Notes: a model not told the origin generated them from the letters alone. Numbered from the stretch's first letter, positions 1-9,403 are shown. The stretch is DNA of 64,000 nucleotides from Clostridium sp. (GCA_023663705.1 JAMPGY010000003.1:124001-188000), one strand, 5' to 3'. Program-made: numbers and translations.

Positions 1-10
1 GGCTCTCGGG

Positions 11-670
11 ATGAACACAGCACCGCTTTTGCAATCCCGTGAAGCAGCGGAAAGGCGCATGGAGGAGGAACGGGTGCGACGTGAAGAAACAGAAAAGGAA
101 AACAGGATCAGGGAACAGCAGAGGTACGACAGGATGCTTGACGTACGTAAGGCAGAATTCATCGCCGGAAAGATGATTCCTGCCGACGCCTTTCTGGAGC
201 TGGCAAAACGGGACGGATTTGAAATCCATATCCGGACAAAGGGCACTTTCAGAAAAGCGAGGATGCTTGACCGCAGAGGAACAATAACCTTTTCACGTAT
301 TAAAGGTCGGAGGGACCCTGATTTCACAGGGTGCCATAAGGCTGTCAGCGGATATCTGAATTTCATATTGCCCTCTGTTATCAGGCAGCGCCTGATGGAT
401 TCCGGGGTTCCTGAATGTGTATGGGACAGGCTGGATACATCTGTCAAGGACAAAATATGCCCAACCGCATTGTTAAGCAGACCTTTCCGCACAGAAAGTG
501 ACGGGACTGCGAAGAAGCTTGTATGTGTCCTTTCTGACATGGTTCTTGCCGAAAGACATGGTGTTCCCATTGAAAACATACGCGATGACATAGGGAAACT
601 GCATGATACCTATAAAGAGAAATTCAACAGTCTTTATGAAGAAATAGCTGGAGCATTAACCCTTAATTGA
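11..670 (+). CDS. Unrecognised protein, possibly 5'-truncated by the window edge
   Basis: A 219-residue protein of no family I recognise. The frame stays open to the first base of the window, so the true start may lie upstream; the ATG at 11 is the first one visible. Residues 8-45 are very rich in Glu and Arg and should form a charged helix or coiled coil. The remainder is mixed alpha/beta with no clear motif. The next gene begins at or just after its stop, so the two are probably co-transcribed. Function unknown. Confidence 0.6.
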   Translation: MNTAPLLQSREAAERRMEEERVRREETEKENRIREQQRYDRMLDVRKAEFIAGKMIPADAFLELAKRDGFEIHIRTKGTFRKARMLDRRGTITFSRIKGRRDPDFTGCHKAVSGYLNFILPSVIRQRLMDSGVPECVWDRLDTSVKDKICPTALLSRPFRTESDGTAKKLVCVLSDMVLAERHGVPIENIRDDIGKLHDTYKEKFNSLYEEIAGALTLN

Positions 671-678
671 CAGACGGT

Positions 679-1182
679 ATGGCTCAGGAGAAGATTGACG
701 GCTGGTGGGAATATGCCCGCGAGTTGGCGAAAGCGGAACGGGAGATGGAGATTGAGAAATGGGTCTTCATTTCAATAGAGTACCGTACAAAAGAGCGTGA
801 ACGGGTGATATTGTACAGGTATAACCTGCCGCGCAAGGTTTACGAGCGTTATCAATGGGCCATCAGATGGCGCCATGCCAGACTGATATGCCGGTATCCG
901 AAGGAGAACGTGCAGGTCTACCATTCATTCTATGACAAGCGCACCGGCTTGGAAACAGGATTTGGATCCGCTCTCTCAAAGCTATCGGCAGCCAAGGCGC
1001 AGATTACGTTGGCTCGACGCAAGGAGCAGGAGTATATCAAGTATCAACGCAGTAACAATATGTTTTTCAATGAGGAGGACGATGAAGCGCTACTCAGATT
1101 CCGTCGAAAGCTACAAGAGAAGATTGAAAAGTATCACGAATTAGAAACAGAGGGAAAACTATTGGTCAACAGTCAGATATAA
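679..1182 (+). CDS. Unrecognised small basic/acidic helical protein
   Basis: A protein of about 167 residues that I do not recognise. It is rich in Arg, Lys, Glu and Tyr, with a WWEYARELAKAE helix near the N-terminus and a highly charged C-terminal helix, suggesting a soluble, mostly helical protein. A TTG at 667 overlaps the stop of the preceding gene; the ATG at 679 is chosen because Bacteroidales normally use ATG. It is followed by an AT-rich regulatory region, so it is the last gene of its unit. Confidence 0.55.
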   Translation: MAQEKIDGWWEYARELAKAEREMEIEKWVFISIEYRTKERERVILYRYNLPRKVYERYQWAIRWRHARLICRYPKENVQVYHSFYDKRTGLETGFGSALSKLSAAKAQITLARRKEQEYIKYQRSNNMFFNEEDDEALLRFRRKLQEKIEKYHELETEGKLLVNSQI

Positions 1183-1447
1183 TTGATCAACGCATATGTT
1201 CCATTTTGGAACATACTCGTTTGATTTGTTGAACTGTCGCAAATTTTGCGACAACTGATAACCAAAATATACATCAGTGAATAAACACAGTCATCTTTGG
1301 AATATGCGAAAATCCTATCAAATGATTTTTGAGAACGCTTTTATGAAATTTGAGAACGCTAAATAGATATAAAACACAGTTATCGTCTATTTTGAGAACG
1401 TTTTATTTGGAGATGATATATATTTGTTGTACTTTTGCGATATAATT
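1183..1447 (+). promoter_or_regulatory. Regulatory region of ietAS with palindromes, phased repeats and a promoter
   Basis: This spacer holds a perfect inverted repeat ATGTTCC/GGAACAT (1196-1202 and 1208-1214), a 17-base palindrome GTCGCAAATTTTGCGAC (1236-1252), and three direct repeats TTTGAGAACG starting at 1328, 1349 and 1391. The repeat spacings of 21 and 42 bases equal two and four helical turns, so a protein would meet all three on one face of the DNA. A good Bacteroidetes promoter follows: TTTG at 1406-1409, 20 bases, TACTTTTG at 1430-1437. The third repeat abuts the -33 element, as expected for an operator. Confidence 0.7.
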
Positions 1448-2545
1448 ATGGTAAGCACAGAAATACTCCGCATAATAGAAGGAGGGCTGGCAAGTGATAA
1501 AAGAAAGATTGTCAGTTACTCAAATCGCCTGGCCGACCGGTTGGATCAGGAGGGAGAGTGCATCATGGCAAAAGCAATCCGAAAAAAATTGGAAAACAAT
1601 ACATCCGGTATTGTCGCTGATGCTGTACGCACGGCCCCTCTTGATTCTGACAGTCGACTTCAAATGGTTGAGGTGTTCCCTCCAAATTCGTTGTCACATA
1701 CATTGGTTTTGGATCCATTTGTTAAAACACAAATAGACGAATTCATTAAGATAATTGAAAATAGTCAACGTCTTGAGCTAAAAGGATTGGATGTTGCCAA
1801 GACCCTTTTGTTATACGGCCGGCCCGGATGTGGCAAAACGACATTAGCCCATTACATCAGCGCACAGACCAATTTGCCGTTGGTTGTGGCTAAATTGGAT
1901 GGATTGGTTTCGTCATTATTGGGTAGTACCGCTAAAAACATACGTAAAATATTTGAGTACGTTAGTGATTTCCCATGCATTCTTTTTTTAGATGAATTCG
2001 ATGCAATCGCTAAAGCCAGAGATGATCAAAGAGAGATTGGGGAGCTTAAGCGTGTGATCAATAGTTTACTTCAAAACATTGACTTCATGCCTAAACACTG
2101 TGTGCTGGTGGCCGCAACCAATCATCCCGAGTTGTTAGACCGCGCAGTTTGGCGACGGTTCATTCAGAAAGTTGAAGTCTCACTACCTACAAAAGAAGCT
2201 TTAAGAGAGCTTATCCAAAATTTATCAAGCCCCTATACCTTTGATTTTGGGGGTGCCACAATAAAATATGACACATTATTGAATCTATTTATCGGACTTT
2301 CTCCTTCTGATCTTAAAACTTTATTTGAACGCGCTAAGATTAAATGTGTCCTTGAAAACCAATCTCAATTAGATATTGTCCAATTACTACTTGGAACATT
2401 TGAACTTTTAGATGAAGAGAAGTCAGAGAGAGAATTTATTAGATTCCTTAATAATAAAGGAGTGGCTCAACGTCATATAAATAAGCTCACTGGCATTAGC
2501 CTACGGCAAATCAAAAACTATTTAAAACCCGATGATAATGGATAA
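1448..2545 (+). CDS. ietA: IetA-like AAA+ ATPase of an IetAS system
   Basis: An AAA+ ATPase of about 365 residues. Walker A GRPGCGKTT lies near residues 123-132 and Walker B ILFLDEFDAIA near 178-188, followed by sensor/arginine-finger text (AATNHPELLDRAVWRRF) typical of classical AAA domains. The N-terminal 60 residues form a helical region. It overlaps a subtilisin-like protease gene by 14 bases; this ATPase-plus-S8-protease pair is the IetAS arrangement, first described as a plasmid stabilisation/incompatibility pair with the ATPase as antitoxin and later scored as an anti-phage system. An upstream TTG at 1424 lies before the predicted transcript start, so the ATG at 1448 is preferred; the mRNA leader would then be only a few bases. 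Confidence 0.85.
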   Translation: MVSTEILRIIEGGLASDKRKIVSYSNRLADRLDQEGECIMAKAIRKKLENNTSGIVADAVRTAPLDSDSRLQMVEVFPPNSLSHTLVLDPFVKTQIDEFIKIIENSQRLELKGLDVAKTLLLYGRPGCGKTTLAHYISAQTNLPLVVAKLDGLVSSLLGSTAKNIRKIFEYVSDFPCILFLDEFDAIAKARDDQREIGELKRVINSLLQNIDFMPKHCVLVAATNHPELLDRAVWRRFIQKVEVSLPTKEALRELIQNLSSPYTFDFGGATIKYDTLLNLFIGLSPSDLKTLFERAKIKCVLENQSQLDIVQLLLGTFELLDEEKSEREFIRFLNNKGVAQRHINKLTGISLRQIKNYLKPDDNG

Positions 2546-4889
2546 GACACGCCCAATACAAATAGTCAAGACTCGCGGAAGTCAAGATTTGTTTAAGAAA
2601 GAAGGTAGCGGTGGTGCTGAGCCAAAATGGGTTACTCCACAAGCCATCCGAAAGAATACTGCAATGATAAGCCAAACATTGCAGTCTCTTGACCGTGTAT
2701 TTCGCCAACGGGAAAAAGATGGCAATGGTTTGCCTGTTTTATTAGTGGCTGCATTGCACGAAGATGCCACTGCAAAATCTCATCGCCCTAATGTCAAGTC
2801 TATTTTTCGCACCAAACAGCACTCCAATATAATTGGTGTTGCTGGCTTAGGTGAACTTTTCGTTAAAATAGACACATTGGATGACCTAAACATAATAAAA
2901 GAGTCTATTTCTGACATTAAACATCATAGAGCATCCAAAGAAAAGACCATTGGCGCAGCAGCGGTTCAGTCTCTAACTGTTTTCCATCCGAGATTTAATA
3001 CTAATGAGCTTGCAGGTAAAACGGTTAAAATAAGATTGGTTGACTATAAATCGGACAGTTTTAATCAATTGGCCGAACAACGCTTTGTTGAAGAATGTGG
3101 GCATCATGGTATTAAGGTCGTCAAATTGAATTATGCTCCAGATTTATTCTTATTTAAAGTTGAGGAAGTAAATAGAGACCAGTTGGAGCGAATTGCCACT
3201 ATGGATAGCGTCATTTCTGTAAAAGAAATGCCTTATTATGAAATAACGGCAGCTCCTGAGCCTTGGAATGTGGATATAAATGTAGCGACACCAAAGCAAA
3301 ATGAAAGCTATCCTAAAATTGGAATACTGGATTCAGGAGTAGCAAATCTACCCCAATTATCTCCATGGCAAATAGGAAATGAACATAATGCCGCCGGTCT
3401 TGAGGAATTTGATATTGACCGTAATCATGGCACTATGGTTGCGAGTGTTGCTTTGTATGGAGATCAACTGGAAAATGAACCTTTAACAGGTTGTGGTCCA
3501 TCCATGTTTGCCAATTGCATTATCAACACCAGTTCGCATAATACCAAGATCTCTGAAGAAGAATTGGTAATATTCATTCGTGATTCTATTAAACACCATC
3601 CTGACGTTAGAATTTGGAATATCTCGCAAGGTTCCTCAGTCGAGGTATCTGATGATTTTTTCTCAGAATTTGCTATTGCACTTGATGAGATTCAACATAC
3701 ATGCAATGTCTTGTTTTGCAAATCTGCTGGAAATACAATACGTCCGGGTATGAGAATTAGTCAAGGTGCTGAATCTGTCCGTTGTATAACAGTTGGTTCT
3801 ATATGCCAAGAAGGTGGGGATAAAACCGATCTTCCCAAAGGAACCCATTCTCCGTTTTCCCGAGTAGGTCCAGGTCCTGAGTATCTTCAAAAACCAGATG
3901 TTGTCCATTATGGCGGCAACTCTGTCACAGGAATAAACGTTGTCACTGCCCCCGGGTTTACTTCCCGAGAGAAAGGTACCAGTTTTGCGACTCCCCGGGT
4001 TACAGCTCTTGCTGCACATCTGGCACATCGTATAGGCGGTCAATTCAATCCCACCCTAATCAAGGCTCTTATTGTTCACAATTCTCAATACCCGTCTGTG
4101 CTTACAAAAAACGACAAGAGTATCAATTGGGAATATGGATTTGGAATTCCGAGCCATATCGACCAAATGTTATATAACAATGAAGATGAATTCACTATGA
4201 TTTGGCAACCCGAAATTTCTCCTACGAGTGGGGTGGATTATCAGATTATAGGGTTCCCTTATCCATCTTCTCTTGTTGATAAAGATGGAAATGTCTATGG
4301 AGTTGTAACCGTAACTATCGTTTCAAATCCCATTCTTCGGGGGAGTGAGGGAAACGAGTATTGCCAAAACGATATTGAAGTTAGCTTGGAACCAATTGAT
4401 TCTATTGAATATGTAACTGTCGGCGCACCCGGGGTGTCGCCAATATATCGTAATGAAACAAGAGTCCACCCAACCAAAAACATTTTAACTCCGAGCGCAT
4501 ACTCCAAAAAACAAAAATCAATATTTCTAAAGGAGAGAAATCTTATTATTACCCAAAACAAATATCAGCCAGTTAAGAAATACCAAGTAGACCTTTCTAC
4601 TCTTATGCCTGCGGTTAAGGCTAAGATGAAAGGTAAAACAGAATGGGTTCTCCGTATAAAAGGTTTTACAAGGGATGCAACAAAAGATGAACTTACAGCA
4701 CATCTGAATGAAACTGGAGAAGTGATTTCTGTTCCTGTTACGATTATAGTATCGATTAAGGATACATTAGGCAAGAAAGTTGCTTATGATGAAGGCATAC
4801 GATTGTTAGACCAAAACAACTTTTCACATACCAATATCCTTGTACGTGATGATATTGAAATCGATGCTGGGAATATTAATGAACAATAA
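2532..4889 (+). CDS. ietS: IetS-like subtilisin family (S8) serine protease
   Basis: A 785-residue protease. The S8 catalytic triad is visible: Asp in GILDSGV (about residue 267), His in RNHGTMVAS (about 299) and Ser in GTSFATPR (about 484), plus the oxyanion Asn in KSAGNT (about 400). The N-terminal 250 residues hold an extra domain and the C-terminal 250 residues are beta-rich. There is no signal peptide, so it should act in the cytoplasm. The start overlaps ietA (a second ATG is at 2538), indicating translational coupling. In IetAS the protease is the toxic effector held in check by the ATPase; its substrate is not evident here. The gene is AT-rich compared with the tra genes, a sign of separate acquisition. 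Confidence 0.87.
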   Translation: MIMDKTRPIQIVKTRGSQDLFKKEGSGGAEPKWVTPQAIRKNTAMISQTLQSLDRVFRQREKDGNGLPVLLVAALHEDATAKSHRPNVKSIFRTKQHSNIIGVAGLGELFVKIDTLDDLNIIKESISDIKHHRASKEKTIGAAAVQSLTVFHPRFNTNELAGKTVKIRLVDYKSDSFNQLAEQRFVEECGHHGIKVVKLNYAPDLFLFKVEEVNRDQLERIATMDSVISVKEMPYYEITAAPEPWNVDINVATPKQNESYPKIGILDSGVANLPQLSPWQIGNEHNAAGLEEFDIDRNHGTMVASVALYGDQLENEPLTGCGPSMFANCIINTSSHNTKISEEELVIFIRDSIKHHPDVRIWNISQGSSVEVSDDFFSEFAIALDEIQHTCNVLFCKSAGNTIRPGMRISQGAESVRCITVGSICQEGGDKTDLPKGTHSPFSRVGPGPEYLQKPDVVHYGGNSVTGINVVTAPGFTSREKGTSFATPRVTALAAHLAHRIGGQFNPTLIKALIVHNSQYPSVLTKNDKSINWEYGFGIPSHIDQMLYNNEDEFTMIWQPEISPTSGVDYQIIGFPYPSSLVDKDGNVYGVVTVTIVSNPILRGSEGNEYCQNDIEVSLEPIDSIEYVTVGAPGVSPIYRNETRVHPTKNILTPSAYSKKQKSIFLKERNLIITQNKYQPVKKYQVDLSTLMPAVKAKMKGKTEWVLRIKGFTRDATKDELTAHLNETGEVISVPVTIIVSIKDTLGKKVAYDEGIRLLDQNNFSHTNILVRDDIEIDAGNINEQ

Positions 4890-5038
4890 AGCAAATGTCA
4901 TTATCATGAGAACAGCGCAAAATTGGAGATATCAAAAAGAATCGGCGTCGTTAACTGCTGGTTTATAGGTAGATTTCTATGTATCATAGCAAGACTTCGT
5001 GATTGACTGTATTTTTTTGCCAATTTAATAAATAGATT

Positions 5039-5383
5039 ATGTCCGGATGCACTAAAGTGATTTTGTCTACAGCCTCTCTTTCTTTAACATATTCCAGAGA
5101 AGAACTAAAAAGTGTGATTAATCATTATGCGAAGAGTTCTAATGGCTCGTTTTCCTACAAAGATTTATGCAACCATATTAAAACTAAAGCATTGCAGGAA
5201 AACCGTTTTGAAAAAGAAAAAAACACCGAATATCATGGAATAGCACTGACAGGAAGCGATGAAACTCTAATTAGTAAAATCCTTTGGGATATGATATGGG
5301 AGAAAGAATTATTTATTAATTTTTCGCGAAATCCATATTTAGTACCAACCTCAAATGATACATATTTTAATGTAAATCGTTAA
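5039..5383 (+). CDS. Small unrecognised protein downstream of IetAS
   Basis: A 114-residue protein of no recognised family, 149 bases after ietS on the same strand and with the same AT-rich composition. The middle (SYKDLCNHIKTKAL) looks like part of a winged-helix or helical domain, and the C-terminus is polar. It may be an accessory or regulator of the IetAS locus (inference from position only). A strong hairpin follows at 5467-5508. Confidence 0.5.
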   Translation: MSGCTKVILSTASLSLTYSREELKSVINHYAKSSNGSFSYKDLCNHIKTKALQENRFEKEKNTEYHGIALTGSDETLISKILWDMIWEKELFINFSRNPYLVPTSNDTYFNVNR

Positions 5384-5466
5384 ATGACACTGATTAGATG
5401 ATAATCCTAACATAATATTAATATATGCTTGTAATAACAAGCCATCGGCATCAAACATAAAATGAA

Positions 5467-5508
5467 ATATCCCTTGAGAAACTCGCTATTACGGTACTCA
5501 AGGGATAT
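5467..5508. terminator. Bidirectional hairpin between cargo and tra operon
   Basis: Perfect 12-base inverted repeat ATATCCCTTGAG (5467-5478) and CTCAAGGGATAT (5497-5508) with an 18-base loop, placed between the convergent 5039-5383 gene and the end of the minus-strand tra operon at 5519. Likely a shared terminator. Confidence 0.7.
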
Positions 5509-5518
5509 TGTCAAGTGA

Positions 5519-6043
5519 TTACGGGATGAAGAACAAGGCGAACTCGGTCTTGCGGCGTTTCAGTAGGCCGGCGTGACGTCTGCCCTTGTAGCGGCAGTAG
5601 CTGATGTATTCCCGATATATATCGCGGTTGCCTGCCTCCAGTTTGCGGATAAGATTGCTTTTCGGTATCTTCCCGGAACCAAGGAGCCTGTACTCTCCCA
5701 CATTATAGGAAAGGATTGCCAGAAGCAGTGCGTCTTTCCCGAACCGGCGGAAAGTGTGGCAACGCTTGATAAGGTCAGCTCTCAGAAGCGAATCGGCCTG
5801 CGCCTCGATTAGATTGCAGGTCAGCCTTTCTCCGGGCAAAAGTTTATGACCATATCCGATGTACGGGTGGTGGCGAGCTGAATGCCATCCCTCAAACCCT
5901 TTTATGCAGGCCACCGCCTTGTCGAACAGCGATGCCGGAATCCGAAGATGCGCCGGTGGCGATGTGTCACCACCCAGCTGTGACATCGCTCCGTGATATC
6001 CGAGGCAAACAGCCATAAGCACAAATAATATCCTTATCCTCAT
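5519..6043 (-). CDS. Conjugative-transposon lysozyme (GH24-like muramidase)
   Basis: A 174-residue secreted lysozyme-like protein. A hydrophobic N-terminus (RILFVLMAVCLGYHGAMS) is a likely signal peptide. The block IKGFEGWHS...YIGYGHKLLPGE matches the phage-type lysozyme active-site region, with the catalytic Glu in GFEG; the usual second acidic residue and Thr are not obvious. LLAILSYNVG fits the family's C-terminal lobe. As the last gene of the tra operon, it probably opens the peptidoglycan for the mating channel. Confidence 0.8.
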   Translation of the reverse strand: MRIRILFVLMAVCLGYHGAMSQLGGDTSPPAHLRIPASLFDKAVACIKGFEGWHSARHHPYIGYGHKLLPGERLTCNLIEAQADSLLRADLIKRCHTFRRFGKDALLLAILSYNVGEYRLLGSGKIPKSNLIRKLEAGNRDIYREYISYCRYKGRRHAGLLKRRKTEFALFFIP

Positions 6044-6046
6044 GGC

Positions 6047-6574
6047 TTATCGGGTTATGGGGAACTTCGGATAAATTATGATGCTGTCCATCGGGAATCG
6101 CTTTCCGGGGGTATCGCCGGAGCCGCTTCCTCCGTTTCCGTCACCGTCATCATCGTCTTTGCTGTCATTGTTGAACGCGAAGGTCAGCATGAACATCTGC
6201 TCGTTGTTGTCCTCGAAATAGATGTCTATCTTCTGTTGGTCGGCACATTCTGAAGTGTAGTACATGCGGAACACCTCGCGGTCAAGCGGGTAACGGTCGT
6301 TGGGCCTGAGCACCATGCCATCATCCATGCGCAGGGAGCCCTTGCCGTCGGTCTGGAAATACCTCACGGTGTAGCGTGCGTCATGGAAACGCCCCTCGCG
6401 TTTGAGTTGACAGCGGATCTCCGCTGTCTCGCCCTGCACAAGACGTGCCGGCACAGGCATTGTTTCAACCGTGAACGGATAGGCGCAGTTCACACCGATA
6501 TCCTCATTACATGATGACAGCGACAACGCGGCGAGGATGCAGCCGCAGAGCGCGATAAAAATTGTCTTTTTCAT
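6047..6574 (-). CDS. traQ: Conjugal transfer protein TraQ (DUF3872 lipoprotein)
   Basis: A 175-residue lipoprotein. The N-terminus has a hydrophobic stretch and the lipobox LSSC at about residues 19-22. The remainder (YPFTVETMPVPARLVQGE...EIRCQLKREGRF) matches the TraQ/DUF3872 family, an Ig-like periplasmic or outer-membrane component found near the end of CTnDOT-type tra operons. A Gly/Asp-rich linker precedes the C-terminus. It lies 3 bases from the lysozyme gene and 15 from traO, so it is co-transcribed. Confidence 0.85.
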   Translation of the reverse strand: MKKTIFIALCGCILAALSLSSCNEDIGVNCAYPFTVETMPVPARLVQGETAEIRCQLKREGRFHDARYTVRYFQTDGKGSLRMDDGMVLRPNDRYPLDREVFRMYYTSECADQQKIDIYFEDNNEQMFMLTFAFNNDSKDDDDGDGNGGSGSGDTPGKRFPMDSIIIYPKFPITR

Positions 6575-6589
6575 TGTGATTGCTGATGT

Positions 6590-7156
6590 TTAGTTGATGA
6601 TGAATTTGATACCCACACCGAACTGCGTGGCGAACTTGTTGATTGAACCGCCCCACAGGACACGCTCACGGATATTGGCAAGCAGGACGATAAGGTCTGT
6701 CACATAGCATTCCGCCTCAAGCGTCACGGCACCGCCATAGATGAAAGCATCCTTCGCCATGAGCGTTGAGCCGTCCGGCAGAAGCCGCTTGCCCCAATTC
6801 ACCGTCTCGTATCCGGCGACAGCGGAGCCGCCTATTGACATAAAGAATGTCTTGGACGCGTCAGACAGGAAATTCAGATAGTAGCCACCCTCGGCTGTGA
6901 ACTGTGCACGCGGAATCGTCATATCCTTGTAAGCGTGGCTCTTTTGCAGGTATTCGACCCCGAAAGCCCATTTATGCGCATGGCCTGTGTAAACCGACAA
7001 CCCGGTGCCGAGATAGAAATCACCCGAAGTACCGCCGACAAGACCTCCACGCAGCTCAAGTCCCTTCATGCCCGGCAGACAGCGCTGGGCGTATGCCTGC
7101 CCTCCGGAGAGGGCAAGCGACACGACCGCTATAATTGCGACAAACAACCGTTTCAT
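6590..7156 (-). CDS. traO: Conjugal transfer protein TraO
   Basis: A 188-residue protein with a cleavable signal peptide (MKRLFVAIIAVVSLALSGG...AYAQ) followed by alternating hydrophobic/polar beta strands ending in an aromatic-rich C-terminus, as in outer-membrane beta-barrels. Sequence and position between traN and traQ identify TraO of the Bacteroides conjugative transposons, thought to be part of the outer-membrane side of the mating complex. Two bases separate it from traN. Confidence 0.88.
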   Translation of the reverse strand: MKRLFVAIIAVVSLALSGGQAYAQRCLPGMKGLELRGGLVGGTSGDFYLGTGLSVYTGHAHKWAFGVEYLQKSHAYKDMTIPRAQFTAEGGYYLNFLSDASKTFFMSIGGSAVAGYETVNWGKRLLPDGSTLMAKDAFIYGGAVTLEAECYVTDLIVLLANIRERVLWGGSINKFATQFGVGIKFIIN

Positions 7157-7158
7157 GG

Positions 7159-8073
7159 CTATTTCACTTTAAGTTCGTTGATCACACGGGCGCGGACAAT
7201 ATCCTCACATTCCACTGTGAAGGACTGGTGGCGTCCGCCGCTCTTCTCGTTCAGCTCCACAACGAGCATCTTGTCCTCCGGGATTGTGAACTTGTCGAAG
7301 GTGAACACCGTGCGCCCCTCCTTCTTGCCCGCCACCTCAGTCACATAGTTGTATGCACGGAGCGGCAGTATCACCTGCTCCTGGACGGCGGTACGCTTCA
7401 TCAGCTTCTTGTCGACAATCTTGAAAGTAACGAAATCCACGTTGAAAGGCACATTGGAGGTGTTGCGTATCTGCGTGTGGAAATACAGAAGCCCGTTGTG
7501 GGTATAGATGCCCTTGAGCAGATACTGGAGGCCGAAAGCCTTGCTGCCTATGTGCTTCACATGGCGCTTGTTCTCCTTATAGATGGAGGAATTGATGAGA
7601 TGCACCAGCTTCGGCGACTCACTGCCGAGTTCCTTAAGATAGATCTCAAGGGCATTGTTGGGGCGGTTCACCTCGCTGCCGTCATGTATGAAATCCTTCA
7701 TCTCCACATTCAGAATCAGAGGCTCGTCGGCATACTTGACATTGAAAGTGTAGAAGCATCCGCTTTCGGTGATGACCGATATGTTGGTCTCATCGCGGAA
7801 CCCCTTTACCGTTGATTTGACACGGATAACGTTTTCAGCTCCGTCAGCCTTACCCGCTATAAGGTTCGGCGAGCCGAGGTCGACATACTTAACCGCCGCC
7901 GGGAAGATGATATGGACCGTCTTGCCGTATGTCACCTCCAGACCGTAAGGGGGAATCATGCGGTCGAAAGTCAGCTTTTTGGTAAGACCGTGGTAGAGGT
8001 CGCCCTCCGTTTCCTGCGCGAAAGCGCACACTGCGCCCGTCAGGAGGGCGATAATCAAAAATAATTTTTTCAT
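7159..8073 (-). CDS. traN: Conjugal transfer protein TraN (DUF4138, VirB9-like)
   Basis: A 304-residue exported protein with signal peptide MKKLFLIIALLTGAVCAFAQ. The core (YGKTVHIIFPAAVKYVDLGS...) is the DUF4138/TraN domain, beta-rich and functionally comparable to VirB9 of type IV secretion systems. It lies 40 bases after traM in the operon, consistent with forming the periplasmic/outer-membrane core with TraM and TraO. Confidence 0.9.
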   Translation of the reverse strand: MKKLFLIIALLTGAVCAFAQETEGDLYHGLTKKLTFDRMIPPYGLEVTYGKTVHIIFPAAVKYVDLGSPNLIAGKADGAENVIRVKSTVKGFRDETNISVITESGCFYTFNVKYADEPLILNVEMKDFIHDGSEVNRPNNALEIYLKELGSESPKLVHLINSSIYKENKRHVKHIGSKAFGLQYLLKGIYTHNGLLYFHTQIRNTSNVPFNVDFVTFKIVDKKLMKRTAVQEQVILPLRAYNYVTEVAGKKEGRTVFTFDKFTIPEDKMLVVELNEKSGGRHQSFTVECEDIVRARVINELKVK

Positions 8074-8113
8074 TGTCGTTGAAATTTGATTGTTGATATT
8101 AAAGTTGATTTGT

Positions 8114-9403
8114 TCACTGTTTCTGATAGAGCATCAGGGTATGACCAGATTTGAGTTTAACCTTCTCCTGCCGCATTTTCTTGGATATGTATTGCGACAC
8201 ACCCTGTATGGCACCCTTGCCAAGTTCCGACAGCAGTTGGTCGCCCGCCGACTGGTTGGTGATTGATATTGTCGTGCCGAGGTTCTGTCCCATGTTGGCC
8301 GCCATCTCCCTGACAGCGTTCGCCTCCATCGAACCGGGAATGAAGATTCCCGGCTGGCCGTCGTTGTCGTAAACAGCAAGTTCCACGGGTATGATGTTGC
8401 CGGAGTGCTCCACCTGCGATATGGTGATGCCGAGCCTCTCGCCCTGTATGCGGCAGTCGCCCGTGAGGAGCGCGTTGCGCGGCAGCTCGTGCCGCCCCAC
8501 ACGCATCGGCTCAAGAAGCCTGAGCCTCACGCTCTGTCCGCTTATCACAGTCTGGTCGCCGTGCACGCATACGCTTATGGTGTTCCTCTCCTTGGAAGCC
8601 ACATCGCCGACAGCGGTGTTGAACCCGAAGTTACGTGGCTCCGACAGATGGGCTATCATTACGGAATCGCTGACAGGCTGCACGAGCGCCGACACCACCG
8701 GGGCCGATACCCTGCCGACCGGCACGGCTTTCGCCTTGCCGTTGGCATCGGACTTATCCTCAGCCTCACGCGCTGCGTCGGTATCGGCCTTGCCGGGCAT
8801 ATATTTCGCGGCCAGCTCATATGATTTCTCCAACAGCGCCACCTGCTCGGCATACGATGTGCCCGGAGCCTGTTGCTGTTGCGATATGGACTGCCGCAGC
8901 AGCTCAAGCTCGGCACGCATAGCCTCCTTCTCAGAGTCTTCGGCAGGCGGCTCATAGAAAGAGCCGAGGGTCTCGTTGATATTGCGATAGGCATTGTGCG
9001 ATGATGAGACTGAACTGTTCCGGGAAAGTCCGTCAACAGGTTTGCCGGTGTTGTCATCCACAATCACAACACCGGAAGGGATATCCACCGGTGGCGGAGA
9101 GTTCCCGGGAGCGGTTTGCTCACCGGTGGACGCAAGCTCCTCAAGAGTGCGCATCTTATCCTCGCGCTTGCGGCGCACGGATTCCTGCTCATAGGCTGTC
9201 ATCTTGTCATCGACAATGCCCGCATTCCTCGGATCGGGAAGCTCGGTGTTGAACCCCTCCCGCTGTTCATTTGCCGCACGGTCTGATTCAGACGGAGCGA
9301 AAATGAACCACATGCAGCCGGCGAACACAAGGAACATCAGCGTGAACACCAGATATTTTTTCATGGCCTGCCTGCGTTTCAGTCTGTCAGCACCGTTACT
9401 CAT
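8114..9403 (-). CDS. traM: Conjugal transfer protein TraM (VirB10-like)
   Basis: A 429-residue inner-membrane protein: short cytoplasmic N-terminus, one membrane segment at about residues 15-35 (YLVFTLMFLVFAGCMWFIF), a long charged, helical, Pro-containing periplasmic region, and a C-terminal beta domain (RLRLLEPMRVGRHELPRN) typical of TraM/VirB10 proteins, which link inner and outer membranes. The start overlaps the end of traL by 8 bases. Confidence 0.9.
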   Translation of the reverse strand: MSNGADRLKRRQAMKKYLVFTLMFLVFAGCMWFIFAPSESDRAANEQREGFNTELPDPRNAGIVDDKMTAYEQESVRRKREDKMRTLEELASTGEQTAPGNSPPPVDIPSGVVIVDDNTGKPVDGLSRNSSVSSSHNAYRNINETLGSFYEPPAEDSEKEAMRAELELLRQSISQQQQAPGTSYAEQVALLEKSYELAAKYMPGKADTDAAREAEDKSDANGKAKAVPVGRVSAPVVSALVQPVSDSVMIAHLSEPRNFGFNTAVGDVASKERNTISVCVHGDQTVISGQSVRLRLLEPMRVGRHELPRNALLTGDCRIQGERLGITISQVEHSGNIIPVELAVYDNDGQPGIFIPGSMEANAVREMAANMGQNLGTTISITNQSAGDQLLSELGKGAIQGVSQYISKKMRQEKVKLKSGHTLMLYQKQ

